The notes below the pieces were generated by a model that was not told where the DNA came from, made no database searches, and worked only from the letters and a program-made list of their open reading frames with translations. A program made the position numbers and the translations under genes. From contig JAEUVV010000008.1 of the NCBI GenBank assembly GCA_016786705.1, positions 124,001 through 188,000 on the forward strand: a stretch of 64,000 bases of DNA, written 5' to 3'. The stretch comes from Taibaiella sp. GTDB lineage: Bacteria > Bacteroidota > Bacteroidia > Chitinophagales > Chitinophagaceae. This document shows, in pieces, positions 41,682-50,488 of the stretch; the first letter of the stretch is position 1, and every line of letters starts with the position of its first letter.

Positions 41682-42356
41682 ATGGTCAATACGCAAGCCT
41701 ACCTGTCCCTCTCTGAACAATTAAAAATTCAAAACACTACCCTTGTCGCTGTCTCCAAGCTGAAATCCGCTGCTGATATCCAGGCGATGTACGCGCTGGG
41801 CCAAAGGGATTTCGGGGAAAATTATGTACAGGAATTAATGGAGAAAGAAGCGGAATTGCCCAAAGATATCCGCTGGCATTTTATCGGGCACCTTCAATCC
41901 AATAAGGTCAAATACATTGCGCCTTTCGTGCACCTGATCCATGGTGTAGACAGCCTTAAGTTGCTGCTGGAGATCAATAAGCAGGGCAAAAAACTGGGCC
42001 GGGTAATTGATTGTTTGCTACAAGTACATATCGCGACGGAAGATACCAAGTTTGGTTTTGACAATACAGAGCTGTTCCAGTTTGGCACTTATTACGAGGC
42101 CAATAGAACAGAGTTGTCCCATGTACGCATCCGCGGTATGATGGGCATGGCGAGCTTTTCAGAAGATGAAAACCAGGTCCGTAAGGAGTTCAATGCGTTG
42201 AAGCAAACTTTCGAAGTACATAAAGGCAGCACGTTCCTTTTTGAACAAAGCTTTGATACTCTTTCTATGGGCATGAGCGGTGATTATGAGCTGGCCATTG
42301 CTGAAGGTTCCAATATGGTAAGGATCGGGAGTTTGCTGTTTGGCAGGAGAAACTAG
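41682..42356 (+). CDS. YggS family PLP-binding protein (PLPHP)
   Basis: 224 aa. The TIM-barrel PLP carrier/homeostasis protein has the PLP lysine K26 in VAVSKLKSA. Other family signatures are GENYVQE, WHFIGHLQSNK, HGVDS, RGMMGMA, LSMGMSGDYELAI and MVRIGSLLFG. It binds PLP without known catalysis and buffers B6 and amino-acid metabolism. Single gene after element B. Confidence 0.92.
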   Translation: MVNTQAYLSLSEQLKIQNTTLVAVSKLKSAADIQAMYALGQRDFGENYVQELMEKEAELPKDIRWHFIGHLQSNKVKYIAPFVHLIHGVDSLKLLLEINKQGKKLGRVIDCLLQVHIATEDTKFGFDNTELFQFGTYYEANRTELSHVRIRGMMGMASFSEDENQVRKEFNALKQTFEVHKGSTFLFEQSFDTLSMGMSGDYELAIAEGSNMVRIGSLLFGRRN

Positions 42357-42421
42357 CATCCTCCAAAACAAACTATTTTATTATTAATGAAGCAGGCGGA
42401 TTGCCTGCTTTTTATATTTCC

Positions 42422-42808
42422 TTACAATACATATTGCTGCATTAATCGCTCCAGGGTGGCATCCAGGTCCCCGGCATACCCCGGGTGAATCGGTGAAGTC
42501 TGGATAATCGTACTTCGGTTAGCGCTCAACCAGCGGAAGCGGGAAGCCTTGTCCAGCGCAGCAATCGGTGATTTGCAGGATTTCTCGCCTTTGGCAATTC
42601 GTTCCAAGCCCTGTAGCTGTGCTTCGATCAAGGAAATATCAGCAAGAGGGTCCAGGGCTAAAATCCTGTCTTTATTTACAACAAAACTACCCGAGAGGTA
42701 GTTTGCCTTTTTAGCGTACAACAAAATACCGGCATTGATAAATTCGCCCCGTTCTACCCTTGGCACGATACGGACCACCGTATATTCATAAAGCTGTTTA
42801 TCTTGCAT
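42422..42808 (-). CDS. DUF3037 protein
   Basis: About 128 aa, starting at ATG 42808 (a TTG codon lies one position upstream) and overlapping the end of the HipA-like kinase gene by 11 bp. It matches DUF3037: YEYTVVRIVPRVERGEFINAGILLY and a later DPLADISLIEAQL. Function unknown. The same pair, HipA-like kinase followed by DUF3037, recurs across bacteria to my knowledge, which suggests a joint function. Confidence 0.85.
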   Translation of the reverse strand: MQDKQLYEYTVVRIVPRVERGEFINAGILLYAKKANYLSGSFVVNKDRILALDPLADISLIEAQLQGLERIAKGEKSCKSPIAALDKASRFRWLSANRSTIIQTSPIHPGYAGDLDATLERLMQQYVL

Positions 42809-43568
42809 CAATAGCCTGTTTTAAAAATTGAGCACTATGTTGCAAACGATCGTTTAAAAACCGGCGGTAACCCGCTTTAATCTCCTGCAAATCTCTTTCC
42901 GGTTCCGACTGTTGCATCCATTCATCCGGTACCAGCGCTACTACCGCTTCAATATTTTCCTGGCTCAGTACGGCTAAAGCCTTTTGCGCCGCGGCTTCCA
43001 GCTCTGTGGCAAATGGTAGCAAGACATGCTCTTTGATCATCGCGAAAGGGCTTTTCAGCGATGCAGGCAGGCTGTCCCAGTTGTGATGAAAATACATGGA
43101 AGCACCGTGGTCGATCAGCCAAAGCTCTTTATTCCAGATCAGCATATTGGTATTCTTCGCGGTACGGTCGATGTTCATCAGGTAAGCATCCAGCCATACG
43201 ATGAGACTTGCCGTTGCAGCATCTATTTTATGCACTTCAGGATCATAGGTTATGGCGCCACTCAAAAAGTGCACCCCCAGGTTAAGGCCTGTACTGGCTT
43301 TCAGCAGGTCCTGGATCTCTTCATCCGGCTCTGTCCTGCCAAAACCCTCTGCCAGTTCGACCAGCACCATTTCCGGCATATTCAGGCCCAGCAGCCTGGC
43401 GATCTCGCCGCCGATCACATCCGCGATCAGCGCTTTGAGCCCCTGCCCCGCTCCCCTGAATTTCATTACATATAAAAAGTCATCGTCACCTGCTACGATC
43501 GCAGGCAAGGAGCCCCCTTCCCGGAGTGGTGAGATATATCGTATGGCATTTATAGTTCTAAGTGGCAT
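42798..43568 (-). CDS. HipA-like kinase family protein (HipA_2)
   Basis: 256 aa from ATG 43568. An in-frame upstream extension would translate the degenerate repeat (SSPITHHTS) and is rejected. Kinase motifs: ATP-binding K36 in YVMKF, a catalytic loop NIDRTAKNTNM (D134, N139) and an Mg-binding LIDHG (D153). It resembles HipA but lacks the HipA N-terminal subdomain and has no HipB-like antitoxin nearby. It may phosphorylate a translation factor or the DUF3037 partner; the target is unknown. It overlaps the DUF3037 gene, so the two are translationally coupled. Confidence 0.8.
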   Translation of the reverse strand: MPLRTINAIRYISPLREGGSLPAIVAGDDDFLYVMKFRGAGQGLKALIADVIGGEIARLLGLNMPEMVLVELAEGFGRTEPDEEIQDLLKASTGLNLGVHFLSGAITYDPEVHKIDAATASLIVWLDAYLMNIDRTAKNTNMLIWNKELWLIDHGASMYFHHNWDSLPASLKSPFAMIKEHVLLPFATELEAAAQKALAVLSQENIEAVVALVPDEWMQQSEPERDLQEIKAGYRRFLNDRLQHSAQFLKQAIDAR

Positions 43569-43569
43569 T

Positions 43570-43618
43570 ATTCTTATGAGTGATGTATGATGAGTTATAG
43601 GCGATGAGTGTTGGGCGA
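43570..43618. repeat. degenerate GATGAGTG repeat between kinase and four-helix-bundle gene
   Basis: Words GAGTGATG, GATGAGTTATAGG, CGATGAGTGTTGGGCGAT. They belong to the same family as the sequence on the other side of the four-helix-bundle gene (43985-44035). Confidence 0.6.
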
Positions 43619-43975
43619 TCAACTTTCAAGGGAAAGCTTTTTTCTATATGCAGACACTGCCTTTAATATTTCTTCGGTTTTCATTTTTAGTTCATCAAGT
43701 TTTACTTGTTCTATTATTTTTATGTCTTCTAATAACTCAAGCCAAAACAAGGTTTCGTCAGCCTCTTCAACGACAATACATAATTTTGCAAATCGCTCCT
43801 TATCAGATCTGGCCCGGCACACCGCACGATAATTAGCAGCAACAGAAGTAGCAGAACGAATAATCTGTTTTCTAATAACCCCTATTGTGTCTGTATATTT
43901 CAATGCTGAAAATACTTCAATCACTTCTATAGCTAATTGCTTGGTTTTTGATCTGAATAATTCATTATAGCTCAT
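43619..43975 (-). CDS. four-helix-bundle protein (23S rRNA-intervening-sequence / Avd-like)
   Basis: 118 aa, four amphipathic helices: ELFRSKTKQLAIEVIEVFSAL, the signature IGVIRKQIIRSATSVAANYRAV, SDKERFAKLCIVVEEADETLFWL and a final Lys-rich helix. It belongs to the S23/IVP family that includes the DGR accessory protein Avd. No reverse transcriptase or variable repeat is near, so it is not a DGR. Degenerate repeats flank it on both sides, as if the gene and repeats moved or expanded together. Confidence 0.82.
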   Translation of the reverse strand: MSYNELFRSKTKQLAIEVIEVFSALKYTDTIGVIRKQIIRSATSVAANYRAVCRARSDKERFAKLCIVVEEADETLFWLELLEDIKIIEQVKLDELKMKTEEILKAVSAYRKKLSLES

Positions 43976-43984
43976 ATCTATCTG

Positions 43985-44035
43985 AAAATAATTAATTATA
44001 CATCAATCACCTATCACTTACAACCTATCACCGAT
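43985..44035. repeat. degenerate CACCTATCAC repeat before the four-helix-bundle gene
   Basis: ATCAATCACCTATCACTTACAACCTATCACC: two imperfect copies of CCTATCACYTA-like units, reverse-complement related to the repeat at 15.47-15.56 kb. It abuts the 3' end of gldA. Confidence 0.6.
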
Positions 44036-44933
44036 TCGTTAACTGCCGGAACACTTCTTCCAAAGATTTTGTTTCTGTTTGCAAAGCAGCGATCGTATAA
44101 TCTTTTTCAAGCGCCCATTGCATTAAGGCCTTGCGCAACTTGTCCGGGTTACTGGTTTGCAGTGCCCAGGTGCGCCCCCCTATCAGGCGAATAGAATCAA
44201 CAGGAGCTAAGGTTTTAAAATCCGCCTGTTGCAGATCGACGGTCAGGGTGATCACTATAGTATTTTTGTTTTCAGATTGTGCCTGGATATTGCCCATCGC
44301 ATCATCAGCTACAATAGACCCGTCTTTGATAATGATCACGCGACTGCACATGGCCTGTACTTCCTGCATGATATGCGTGGACAATAAAACGGTTTTTTCT
44401 TTTCCAAGCTGAACAATAAGATCGCGTATATCGGCCAATTGATTGGGGTCAAGGCCAGAAGTAGGTTCATCCAGGATCAATACATCCGGGTTGTGGATCA
44501 TAGCTTGCGCCAGGCCAACCCTTTGCTTATAACCTTTAGACAGCTGCCCCAGCTTTTTATGCACTTCTTTGCCCAGCCCGGTCATCCCGATCACCGCGTC
44601 TACCTTAGCTTTAACATTGGATAACTGGTGTACTCCCGCCGCGAAATTCAGGTATTCCCTTACATACATATCGTAATACAAAGGATTACTTTCGGGCAGG
44701 TAACCAACATGCTTGCGCACCTCGCGGATATTTTTTTCAATATCAAAGCCACAAACCGATGCGGTACCGGAAGTGGGTGGCACATAAGTAGTCAGCATTT
44801 TCATGGTAGTAGATTTACCGGCGCCATTAGGCCCCAGAAAACCTACAATCCCTTTTCCGATCTCAAAAGAAATATTATTTACGGCTATTTGCTCGCCGTA
44901 TTTACGGCTCAATTCTTTAACAACTATCGACAA
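44028..44933 (-). CDS. gldA: ABC transporter ATP-binding protein, GldA-type
   Basis: 301 aa. ABC ATPase with Walker A GPNGAGKST (34-42), the LSKGYKQRVGLAQAM signature, Walker B VLILDEPTSGLDP and switch STHIMQEV. Overall sequence and the C-terminal extension match GldA, the ATPase of the Gld ABC transporter needed for gliding in Flavobacterium. gldF and gldG are not adjacent. The start is TTG at 44933; an in-frame TAA two codons upstream excludes an earlier start. Its stop codon lies in a degenerate repeat. Confidence 0.82.
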   Translation of the reverse strand: MSIVVKELSRKYGEQIAVNNISFEIGKGIVGFLGPNGAGKSTTMKMLTTYVPPTSGTASVCGFDIEKNIREVRKHVGYLPESNPLYYDMYVREYLNFAAGVHQLSNVKAKVDAVIGMTGLGKEVHKKLGQLSKGYKQRVGLAQAMIHNPDVLILDEPTSGLDPNQLADIRDLIVQLGKEKTVLLSTHIMQEVQAMCSRVIIIKDGSIVADDAMGNIQAQSENKNTIVITLTVDLQQADFKTLAPVDSIRLIGGRTWALQTSNPDKLRKALMQWALEKDYTIAALQTETKSLEEVFRQLTNR

Positions 44934-44954
44934 GGCTTATTTTAAATTAAAAGT

Positions 44955-45010
44955 CAAAAATTAGGGGTGACGGGTGGTAAGTAAAAAGTGAAAAGTAAAA
45001 AGTTGTGGGA
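44955..45010. repeat. degenerate GTAAAAAGTGAAAAGT repeat
   Basis: GGGTGACGGGTGGTAAGTAAAAAGTGAAAAGTAAAAAG closely resembles the repeat words at 100-135. It lies between gldA and the zinc peptidase. Confidence 0.6.
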
Positions 45011-45021
45011 AAGAAGGATCT

Positions 45022-45891
45022 TTAGTTTAGGCCTAAGGCCCTAAACGTATTGCCCTGGTTCAAATCACCGGTTTTATAGCCTTTCATAAACCACTCCATA
45101 CGCTGGGCCGAGGTACCATGCGTAAAAGCATCGGGTACTACATAGCCCTGTGCTTCTTTCTGCAACTTATCATCTCCAATGGCATTTGCCGCTCTTAAGG
45201 CTGCTTCAATATCTGCCTGGTCAAATATATTACGCGCCTGCTGCGCCCGGTTGGCCCAGATACCGGCATAAAAATCTGCCTGCAGCTCAAGGGCTACCGA
45301 ATACTTATTGTATTGTGCTTCACTTAAACGCCCGCGCATACTTTGCACTTTTGCGGAAGTACCCATCAGGTTTTGAATATGATGACCTACTTCGTGCGCG
45401 ATCACATACGCGATGGCCGCTTCCCCGGGCGCCCTGAATTTATCTCTCAGCTCGGTACAGAAAGAAAGATCAATATACACTTTACTATCTGCAGGGCAAT
45501 AAAACGGCCCCATAGCTTCATGTCCCTGCCCGCAAGCAGTAGAGGTGCTCCCTGTAAATAATACCAGCGTAGGTTTTTGATAAGCAGCATCGGCTTGCCT
45601 GAAAATACCCGACCACACATCTTCTGTGCTGGCCAATACCATGCTCACCAATTGACCTGTGGTATCACTAGGATCCGCTGCGTTCTGGTATTGCCCCTGC
45701 TGCACACCGGAGTTTTGCCCACTGCCACTCATCATATCTCCAATTAATGTCGAAGGGTCTTTACCCATCAATAAGCCGATCACCAGGACAATAATGGCGC
45801 CCAATCCGCCACCAACAGCTACTTTACCTCCGCCACTCATTCCCCGGCGGTCTTCCACATTATCGCTTTGTCTTTCGCCTCTCCAGCGCAT
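45022..45891 (-). CDS. neutral zinc metallopeptidase (YpfJ family)
   Basis: 289 aa. A family-typical N-terminus (MRWRGERQSDNVEDRRG) precedes one membrane helix (about 25-42) and the peptidase domain with HEVGHH (166-171; Zn ligands and catalytic Glu). Conserved cysteines appear in TACGQG and FYCP, and the family ending GTSAQRMEWFMKGY is present. Probably membrane-anchored with the catalytic domain outside the cytoplasm; substrate unknown. Confidence 0.88.
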   Translation of the reverse strand: MRWRGERQSDNVEDRRGMSGGGKVAVGGGLGAIIVLVIGLLMGKDPSTLIGDMMSGSGQNSGVQQGQYQNAADPSDTTGQLVSMVLASTEDVWSGIFRQADAAYQKPTLVLFTGSTSTACGQGHEAMGPFYCPADSKVYIDLSFCTELRDKFRAPGEAAIAYVIAHEVGHHIQNLMGTSAKVQSMRGRLSEAQYNKYSVALELQADFYAGIWANRAQQARNIFDQADIEAALRAANAIGDDKLQKEAQGYVVPDAFTHGTSAQRMEWFMKGYKTGDLNQGNTFRALGLN

Positions 45892-46063
45892 AAGTATACA
45901 ATTTAAAATTCAGTAATATTACGAGGTAAAAATAAAGATGTTTTCCCGGATAAACAGGCATTTTTTTAACCGCCTCAGGTCTTAAACAGATACTACCAGG
46001 TATGCTCCCGGCACCGGCAACCTTTTTTCGCATACATATATAGCTCAGCAATACGAATAAAAC

Positions 46064-46099
46064 ATAAAATGAGCCGGCAATACTGCCGGCTCATTTTAT
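46064..46099. terminator. terminator after the sigma-54 activator
   Basis: ATAAAATGAGCCGGCA (46064-46079) pairs with TGCCGGCTCATTTTAT (46084-46099), a 16-bp perfect stem with a 4-nt loop. Confidence 0.92.
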
Positions 46100-46137
46100 C
46101 AAATTACAAGATCATAATATACTCCTTACAAGAAATA

Positions 46138-47442
46138 TTATTCATCAATATCATATTCCTTGATCTTACGGTACAAGGTCCTTTCAGAAATGCCCAGCTC
46201 ATGAGCGGCATCCTTACGTTTACCTTTATGTTTCTGCAGCGCCTTAATAATAAATTCTCTTTCCCGGTCGATCAAAGACAAGGACTCTTCTACATCCTCG
46301 TGATCGTGGATATCACTACCCGGGTTAATGATCACAGGGCCGTCACTAGCCGGGTAACTCACAAATGGTTTTTGCTCTTGTACCGGTTGCGGATTACTAT
46401 AATTCATAGCCGGCGGCAAAGAAAATCCTTCATTCGCTAAACTACCGGGGTTGCTTTTGGGCATCGCATTACCGATTCCTTGTTGCTGTAACAATTCAAA
46501 TAATAACTGTTTGATATCATTAGAATCTTTTCTAAGGTCGAACAGGAATTTATAGAGGATCTCTCTTTCGGTAGAGCTGGAAGCATTATCGCTTCCGGCA
46601 TTCGGGCTACGCATCGGCACATCCGGCGGGGCTGCCAGCATAGGCATATTATTACCGGCCTCTGCCTTGGGCAGGAACTTGTTTAATGCGGTTGCATTTA
46701 CAACCTTATCTATAGACAAAACGGATATTTGCTCCGCCATGTTTTTCAATTCCCGCACATTGCCCGGCCAGGGATAATCAGTCAGTAGCTGCCGCGCCAC
46801 TTCATCCAATTGGATCGGGGTAGTTTTATACCGCTCCGCAAAATCAATTACAAATTTCCGGAACAATAAGTAAATATCTTCTTTACGCTCTCTCAAAGAC
46901 GGTACCCGGATCGGCACAGTATTCAAACGATAATAAAGGTCTTCCCTGAATTTACCTTCTTTTGTCAGTTGTAAAAGATCTTTATTGGTTGCGGCGATCA
47001 CCCGCACATCAGCTTTCATCACTTTCGAAGAACCTACGCGCAGGTATTCCCCGGTTTCCAGCATACGCAATAAACGGGCCTGTGTACCTAAAGGCATTTC
47101 CCCGATCTCATCCAAAAAGATAGTACCCCCATTTACGCTCTCAAAATAACCCTTCCGCTGATCGCTGGCACTGGTGAAGGAACCTTTCTCATGACCGAAT
47201 AATTCGGAGTCAATCGTACCTTCGGGAATGGCGCCGCAGTTTACCGCGATGAACGGGTTATGCTTACGGGCTGAGAGATTATGTATAATTTGAGAAAAAA
47301 CTTCTTTACCTACCCCGCTTTCTCCCATGATGAGCACGCTCAAATCGGTGTTGGCCACTTGTGCCGCAACCTGCAAGGCATAGTTTAAAGCAGGATCATT
47401 ACCTATAATTCCGAATCTGTTCTTTATTGCCTGTAAATCCAT
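46138..47442 (-). CDS. sigma-54-interacting AAA+ transcriptional activator (Fis-type HTH)
   Basis: 434 aa. It begins directly with the AAA+ domain: Walker A GESGVGKE (40-47), L1 loop GSFTSA (87-92) in place of the usual GAFTGA, and Walker B GGTIFLDEIGEMP. A C-terminal Fis helix-turn-helix follows (KGKRKDAAHELGISERTLYRKIKEY) after a long Pro/Gln-rich linker. There is no receiver or PAS input domain, so regulation must be in trans or by amount. It follows miaB by about 125 bp, a linkage common in Bacteroidota. Confidence 0.88.
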   Translation of the reverse strand: MDLQAIKNRFGIIGNDPALNYALQVAAQVANTDLSVLIMGESGVGKEVFSQIIHNLSARKHNPFIAVNCGAIPEGTIDSELFGHEKGSFTSASDQRKGYFESVNGGTIFLDEIGEMPLGTQARLLRMLETGEYLRVGSSKVMKADVRVIAATNKDLLQLTKEGKFREDLYYRLNTVPIRVPSLRERKEDIYLLFRKFVIDFAERYKTTPIQLDEVARQLLTDYPWPGNVRELKNMAEQISVLSIDKVVNATALNKFLPKAEAGNNMPMLAAPPDVPMRSPNAGSDNASSSTEREILYKFLFDLRKDSNDIKQLLFELLQQQGIGNAMPKSNPGSLANEGFSLPPAMNYSNPQPVQEQKPFVSYPASDGPVIINPGSDIHDHEDVEESLSLIDREREFIIKALQKHKGKRKDAAHELGISERTLYRKIKEYDIDE

Positions 47443-47567
47443 TGTTTAATTCAAAATTTAAAAGTCAAAAATCAAAATTTTGCTTCATTGGTTTGTGCTA
47501 CGCTACCTGGAAACAAAAAATGCTCTGGTATCGGTGGCTCAGCATCAGCACATTTCCAGATTTACAA

Positions 47568-48989
47568 TTAAACAGCAACAATTTCCCCGATAAGGGTACC
47601 ACTGGTAGCATCATTCACCTTTACGGTCACATAATCTCCTTTTTTCAGGTTCCAGTCGCCTTTAGGAAAAACGCTCATACGACCCTGGGTAGTCCGGCCA
47701 CTCCAGTGTTCTTCGCTACGCTTGCTATTCCCTTCAATCAATACTTCAAAAGTCTGGCCAATGCAGCTCCTGAATACTTCAGTGCTCGCTTGCCCCTGTA
47801 CCTCGATCACTTCTTTCAGCCTGCGGCTCTTTACCTCATCCGGCACATCATCGGCATAGCGGCGTGCGGCCAGCGTACCTGGTCTTTCTGAATAGATATA
47901 CATATAAGATAGGTCATATTTGCTGTAACGCATCACTTCCAGGGTTTCCAGGTGATCCTCCTCCGTTTCTGTACAGAAACCGGAAATAATATCACAGGTA
48001 ATCGCACACTCCGGTAATACCTCGCGGATACGGTCTACTTTTTTCAGGTACCACTCTTTTGTGTAGGTGCGGTTCATCAACTGCAACACACGCGTAGAGC
48101 CGCTTTGCAGCGGTAAGTGTATATTTTTACAGATATTATCATACTTTTTCATCGTAAACAATACCTCATCTGTAATATCTTTAGGATGAGAGGTGCTGAA
48201 ACGCACCCGCAATTTCGGATGTACCAATGCGGTCATCTCCAGTAGCTTCGCGAATGTTACTTCTTCGGTACCGTCCTGGCTCATCCAGTAATAACTGTCT
48301 ACATTTTGTCCCAGCAGGGTTACTTCTTTATAACCTCTGTCCACCAGGTCCTGCACCTCGCGTATGATGGAATGGGCGTCGCGGCTGCGCTCGCGCCCGC
48401 GGGTAAAGGGTACCACGCAGAAAGTACACATATTGTTACAGCCGCGCATGATACTTACGAATGAGCTTACCCCATTGGTATCTAAACGCACAGGGGCGAT
48501 ATCAGAATAAGTCTCTTCCCGGCTCAATAATACATTAACCCCTTTCTGGCCACCTTCGGCATCAGCCACCAAAGCAGGTAAAGAACGGTAAGCATCCGGC
48601 CCGATCACCAGGTCAACCAGTTTCTCTTCTTCTAACAGTTTGGCTTTAAGGCGCTCTGCCATACAGCCCAATACGCCGACCAGCATCTCCGGGCGGTTCT
48701 TTTTGAGGCCTTTGAAATGCATCAGGCGATTACGAACGGTCTGCTCCGCTTTTTCGCGGATAGAGCAGGTGTTGATCAGGATCAGGTTAGCGTCTTCAAT
48801 ATTACGGGTAGCGCCAAACCCGTTCTCATTCAGGATGGAGGCTACAATTTCACTATCATTAAAGTTCATCGCACAGCCATAGCTTTCTATATAAAAATGC
48901 TTCCTGTATTGATTAGGATCATTTTGAAAAGCTTCATAAGCCTCACCCTGCCGGGTTTCATCGATGGTCTTTGTAGGGGTTTCTAACAT
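47568..48989 (-). CDS. miaB: tRNA-2-methylthio-N6-dimethylallyladenosine synthase
   Basis: About 473 aa. Radical SAM methylthiotransferase acting on i6A37 of tRNAs that read UNN codons. N-terminal UPF0004 domain with Cys in [18 protein letters not shown] and LGCMAERL (auxiliary 4Fe-4S); radical-[12 protein letters not shown]-terminal TRAM domain ([12 protein letters not shown]). Start set at ATG 48989 instead of a TTG two codons upstream. A -7 box TAATTTTG (minus strand) lies at 49006-49013. Confidence 0.95.
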   Translation of the reverse strand: MLETPTKTIDETRQGEAYEAFQNDPNQYRKHFYIESYGCAMNFNDSEIVASILNENGFGATRNIEDANLILINTCSIREKAEQTVRNRLMHFKGLKKNRPEMLVGVLGCMAERLKAKLLEEEKLVDLVIGPDAYRSLPALVADAEGGQKGVNVLLSREETYSDIAPVRLDTNGVSSFVSIMRGCNNMCTFCVVPFTRGRERSRDAHSIIREVQDLVDRGYKEVTLLGQNVDSYYWMSQDGTEEVTFAKLLEMTALVHPKLRVRFSTSHPKDITDEVLFTMKKYDNICKNIHLPLQSGSTRVLQLMNRTYTKEWYLKKVDRIREVLPECAITCDIISGFCTETEEDHLETLEVMRYSKYDLSYMYIYSERPGTLAARRYADDVPDEVKSRRLKEVIEVQGQASTEVFRSCIGQTFEVLIEGNSKRSEEHWSGRTTQGRMSVFPKGDWNLKKGDYVTVKVNDATSGTLIGEIVAV

Positions 48990-49005
48990 ATGCAAAAATA
49001 AAGCG

Positions 49006-49013
49006 CAAAATTA
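49006..49013 (-). promoter_or_regulatory. miaB -7 element TAATTTTG (minus strand)
   Basis: A TAnnTTTG match 17 bp upstream of the miaB ATG, with TTTG about 22 bp further upstream. Confidence 0.5.
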
Positions 49014-49089
49014 CACAATTCAGACAATTAACTGACAAAATAGCAGAAAATTTAAGTTAATCTGTATATTTACTATTGATTCACCCATC

Positions 49090-49761
49090 ATGAACACTTA
49101 TAGGTTTTACAAACGGATCATTTTCTGCCTTGCTGCTTTCCTGTATTTTCATAGCGGGAAGGCCCAGACAGAAATGCCTTTTCGGGGGGCCGATACCGAC
49201 CTGCTGACCGATACTTTAAAAACGGACAAGAACGGCACTTACTATTTATGGGGGGAGCAGGATAGCCTGTGGATGGTATTCATAAGTTTTAACCCACCTT
49301 ATAATTACCGGCTACTGGACATGAGGGAGCGTGTATTAATAGAAGGTGAACTTGGCGGGCAACTGGAAGGCGGCCATCTACTGGTCAAAAACGGCCTTTG
49401 GACCGAGTTTTACAAAGACGGTAGTATTAAATCCAAAGGATATTATGAGGCAAATCAGCCCCTGGGCTACTGGGAATATTATCATCCCAACGGGGCTAAA
49501 AAGAAAACCTATCAATATTCAAAGGTAGAATGGGACGGCCGGGAATACCTATTGATGCTGGGCGCGTATGAAGAGTTTTATAACAACGGGCAGTTAAAGA
49601 TCATGGGTAAATATACCTACCGCGTAGATACGGTTCAAGTAGCAGGTGCAATTACTCCCGGTGGTGAACCTGAATATCAATATGTACCTGTCGCCCAAAG
49701 GGCCGGCACCTGGTATTACTACCGGGCAAACGGCGAAATATTCAAAGAAGAAAAATATTAA
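49090..49761 (+). CDS. exported MORN-repeat protein
   Basis: 223 aa with a Sec signal (IIFCLAAFLYFHSGKAQ). Several MORN_2-type repeats follow: GLWTEFYKDGSIKSKGYY, GYWEYYHPNGAKKKTY, EEFYNNGQLKIMGKY and GTWYYYRANGEIFKEEKY. Such YwqK-like repeat proteins are common in Bacteroidota; their role is generally structural or unknown. Single gene, divergent from miaB. Confidence 0.75.
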   Translation: MNTYRFYKRIIFCLAAFLYFHSGKAQTEMPFRGADTDLLTDTLKTDKNGTYYLWGEQDSLWMVFISFNPPYNYRLLDMRERVLIEGELGGQLEGGHLLVKNGLWTEFYKDGSIKSKGYYEANQPLGYWEYYHPNGAKKKTYQYSKVEWDGREYLLMLGAYEEFYNNGQLKIMGKYTYRVDTVQVAGAITPGGEPEYQYVPVAQRAGTWYYYRANGEIFKEEKY

Positions 49762-49872
49762 ACGGCAAATAAGCAGCTAATATTATTTCATTTAATTATT
49801 ATTCCATTTTCATAAAGCTTATATATCAACAATCTGTACCTGATGAGTTAGTCATTATGGACATTGAATAAT

Positions 49873-49880
49873 TATTTTTG
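49873..49880 (+). promoter_or_regulatory. -7 element TATTTTTG of the ECF operon
   Basis: A TAnnTTTG match 24 bp before the ATG at 49904. Confidence 0.6.
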
Positions 49881-49903
49881 CGCCTGCCTGCAACCTTCCG
49901 TAT

Positions 49904-50488
49904 ATGCTGCATTTATTAGTTAACGCAGATCAGATGAGCTTAAGCGAAAGAGATTTAATCACATATTGTCAAAAAAATGATGCATTTGCCCAAAGGCTTT
50001 TGTACCAGTTGTATGTTAATGACCTATTGAAATTATGCTTCCGCTATGTAAACAACAAGACGGATATAGAAGATATCCTGCAGCACAGTTTTGAAAAAGT
50101 ATTTTTAAAAATCGGCCAGTTTGAATATAAAGGAGCAGGCAGCCTGAAAGCATGGATACACCGGATCGCTATTAATGAATGCCTGATGCACATCCGTAAA
50201 AATAAAACCTTCAATATCAGTTTTATAGATGAAACCACATGGCTGGAAGATAAAATAGACCATTCTGATCATGAACCTGAAGCGAATAATACTTTTGAGC
50301 TCAGCCATGTGCAGGCCTGTATCCGGAAGTTGCCGGACGGTTACCGGGCGGTATTGAACTTATATGTTTTTGATGAAATGACCCATGAAAAGGTCGCCGA
50401 TACATTAGGCATAAGTATCAACACTTCCAAATCCCAGTTATCCCGTGCCCGGAAATTATTAAAAAAACTATTAAACAGCGAATCATGA
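49904..50488 (+). CDS. ECF-type RNA polymerase sigma factor
   Basis: 194 aa. Region 2 (NDAFAQRLLYQLYVNDLLKLCFRYVNNKTDIEDILQHSFEKVF, with the aromatic-rich GSLKAWIHRIAINECL) and region 4 (LPDGYRAVLNLYVFDEMTHEKVADTLGISINTSKSQLSRARK) are both visible. An alternative start at 49934 (MSLSERD) is possible. Its stop overlaps the next ATG (ATGA). The downstream membrane protein is the likely anti-sigma factor. Confidence 0.9.
   Translation: MLHLLVNADQMSLSERDLITYCQKNDAFAQRLLYQLYVNDLLKLCFRYVNNKTDIEDILQHSFEKVFLKIGQFEYKGAGSLKAWIHRIAINECLMHIRKNKTFNISFIDETTWLEDKIDHSDHEPEANNTFELSHVQACIRKLPDGYRAVLNLYVFDEMTHEKVADTLGISINTSKSQLSRARKLLKKLLNSES

Noticed and set aside
43569..43622. N-terminal extension of the HipA-like kinase
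   Set aside because: It would translate the degenerate intergenic repeat; the ATG at 43568 gives a normal family start (MPLRTINAIRY).
43619..43975. Diversity-generating retroelement, suggested by the Avd-like four-helix-bundle protein
   Set aside because: No reverse transcriptase, template repeat or C-type-lectin variable protein in the surroundings.
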